This document shows positions 63,668-64,000 of a stretch of DNA of 64,000 nt, one piece after another. A program made the translations under genes and the position numbers. The DNA comes from Robiginitomaculum sp. (GTDB taxonomy: Bacteria > Pseudomonadota > Alphaproteobacteria > Caulobacterales > Maricaulaceae): assembly GCA_021776615.1 (NCBI GenBank), contig JAJFFO010000020.1:62001-126000 (forward strand). Direction: 5' to 3'. The notes below the pieces were generated by a model. It did not search any database. It saw nothing but the letters and a program-made list of their open reading frames with translations, and was not told where the DNA came from. Within the stretch, counting starts at the first letter, position 1. Every line of letters begins with the position of its first letter.

Positions 63668-64000
63668 TGAGTACCACACGCTCAATTGGCGTGGTTGGCG
63701 CGCGAGGCTTCGTTGGCGCTGAACTTTTGGCGCTTATCACCGCGCACCCGAATCTTGAGCTGGCTTACGCTTCCTCGCGCCAGCATGTCGGCAAATCGAT
63801 CGAAAACGTGCCGGGTAGAGTATTTGAAGAACTTGATCCCGAAAACGCTGCAGCACGCGGTGCTGACGCGGTGTTTTTGGCTTTGCCCAACGGACTGGCT
63901 GCAGACTGGGTTCGGGTTTTTCAACAAAAAGCACCCAATACGCTGCTTATTGATTTAAGCGCGGATTATCGCTTTGACGAGGAGTGGGCCTATGGCCTGC
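63667..64000 (+). CDS. argC: N-acetyl-gamma-glutamyl-phosphate reductase, N-terminal part (3' end outside window)
   Basis: The reading frame from ATG 63667 is open to the window edge (111 codons). It begins MSTTRSIGVVGARGFVGAEL, with the NADP-binding GxxGxxG in GARGFVG, then ADAVFLALPNGLAADWV and LIDLSADYRF, the usual ArgC patterns. It reduces N-acetylglutamyl phosphate made by the neighbouring NAGS/K. The tight spacing shows an argE-argB(A)-argC operon. Only the first third is present, so the catalytic Cys is not seen. Confidence 0.93.
   Translation, partial: MSTTRSIGVVGARGFVGAELLALITAHPNLELAYASSRQHVGKSIENVPGRVFEELDPENAAARGADAVFLALPNGLAADWVRVFQQKAPNTLLIDLSADYRFDEEWAYGL

Noticed and set aside
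1-64000. tRNA, rRNA, CRISPR arrays and insertion sequences
   Set aside because: None was seen on reading: no regularly spaced repeats, no transposase-like protein and no cloverleaf sequence. A covariance-model scan would be needed to rule out small RNAs.

Overview
The window is a contiguous piece of an alphaproteobacterial chromosome, with dense coding and G+C that looks close to one half by eye (not computed). Support for the class comes from the alaS/icd/trmJ group, the zeta-type ATPase inhibitor divergent from purC-purS-purQ-purL-bolA-grxD, a DUF2336 protein, a degP-regulator-kinase-glnE string, a PleC/PdhS-type kinase and a gene transfer agent (GTA) cluster of the Rhodobacter capsulatus type. 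The fused acetylglutamate synthase/kinase between argE and argC, together with a bacterial ACE-like M2 peptidase, points towards Maricaulales, Hyphomonadaceae or Parvularcula-like lineages. That placement is an inference.

Layout. 1-5.2 kb: end of alaS, icd, trmJ, and a lipoprotein with repeated YETIT-type strands plus a peptidoglycan-binding domain. 5.6-14 kb: purB, two exported thioredoxin-fold proteins, the ATPase zeta inhibitor, then purC-S-Q-L, bolA, an aldo/keto reductase and the CGFS glutaredoxin grxD. 14-18.5 kb: rpsD, a DUF2336 protein, a class A penicillin-binding protein and a YcgN-type cysteine-cluster protein. 18.8-32 kb: an uninterrupted GTA structural cluster, g2 to g15, with all reading frames open and most junctions overlapping. 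32-42 kb: a J-domain protein, a PepSY/response regulator/histidine kinase trio resembling FeuN-FeuP-FeuQ, then an uncharacterised protein, a GGDEF-EAL protein, a receiver protein and a PleC-like kinase. 41.8-50.6 kb, minus strand: degP, an OmpR-type regulator and its kinase, a broken glnE, and an EF-hand/ECF sigma/membrane protein/Spy-like operon. 50.9-64 kb: an M20 peptidase, a hybrid kinase, gltX, an M2 peptidyl-dipeptidase lipoprotein, pepN, an OsmC protein, and argE-argB(A)-argC running off the end.

The most interesting items are these. (1) The complete GTA head-tail cluster lacks a g1 (small terminase) gene next to it. It carries a palindrome over the Shine-Dalgarno of the prohead protease gene and a hairpin directly after the capsid gene. 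(2) glnE has an internal deletion of roughly 90 codons combined with a frameshift. (3) A seven-EF-hand protein sits at the head of an ECF sigma-factor operon. (4) A polarity and c-di-GMP signalling neighbourhood surrounds an unrecognised 440-residue protein. (5) The NAGS/K-type arginine cluster. No tRNA, rRNA, CRISPR array, insertion sequence or integrase was seen.
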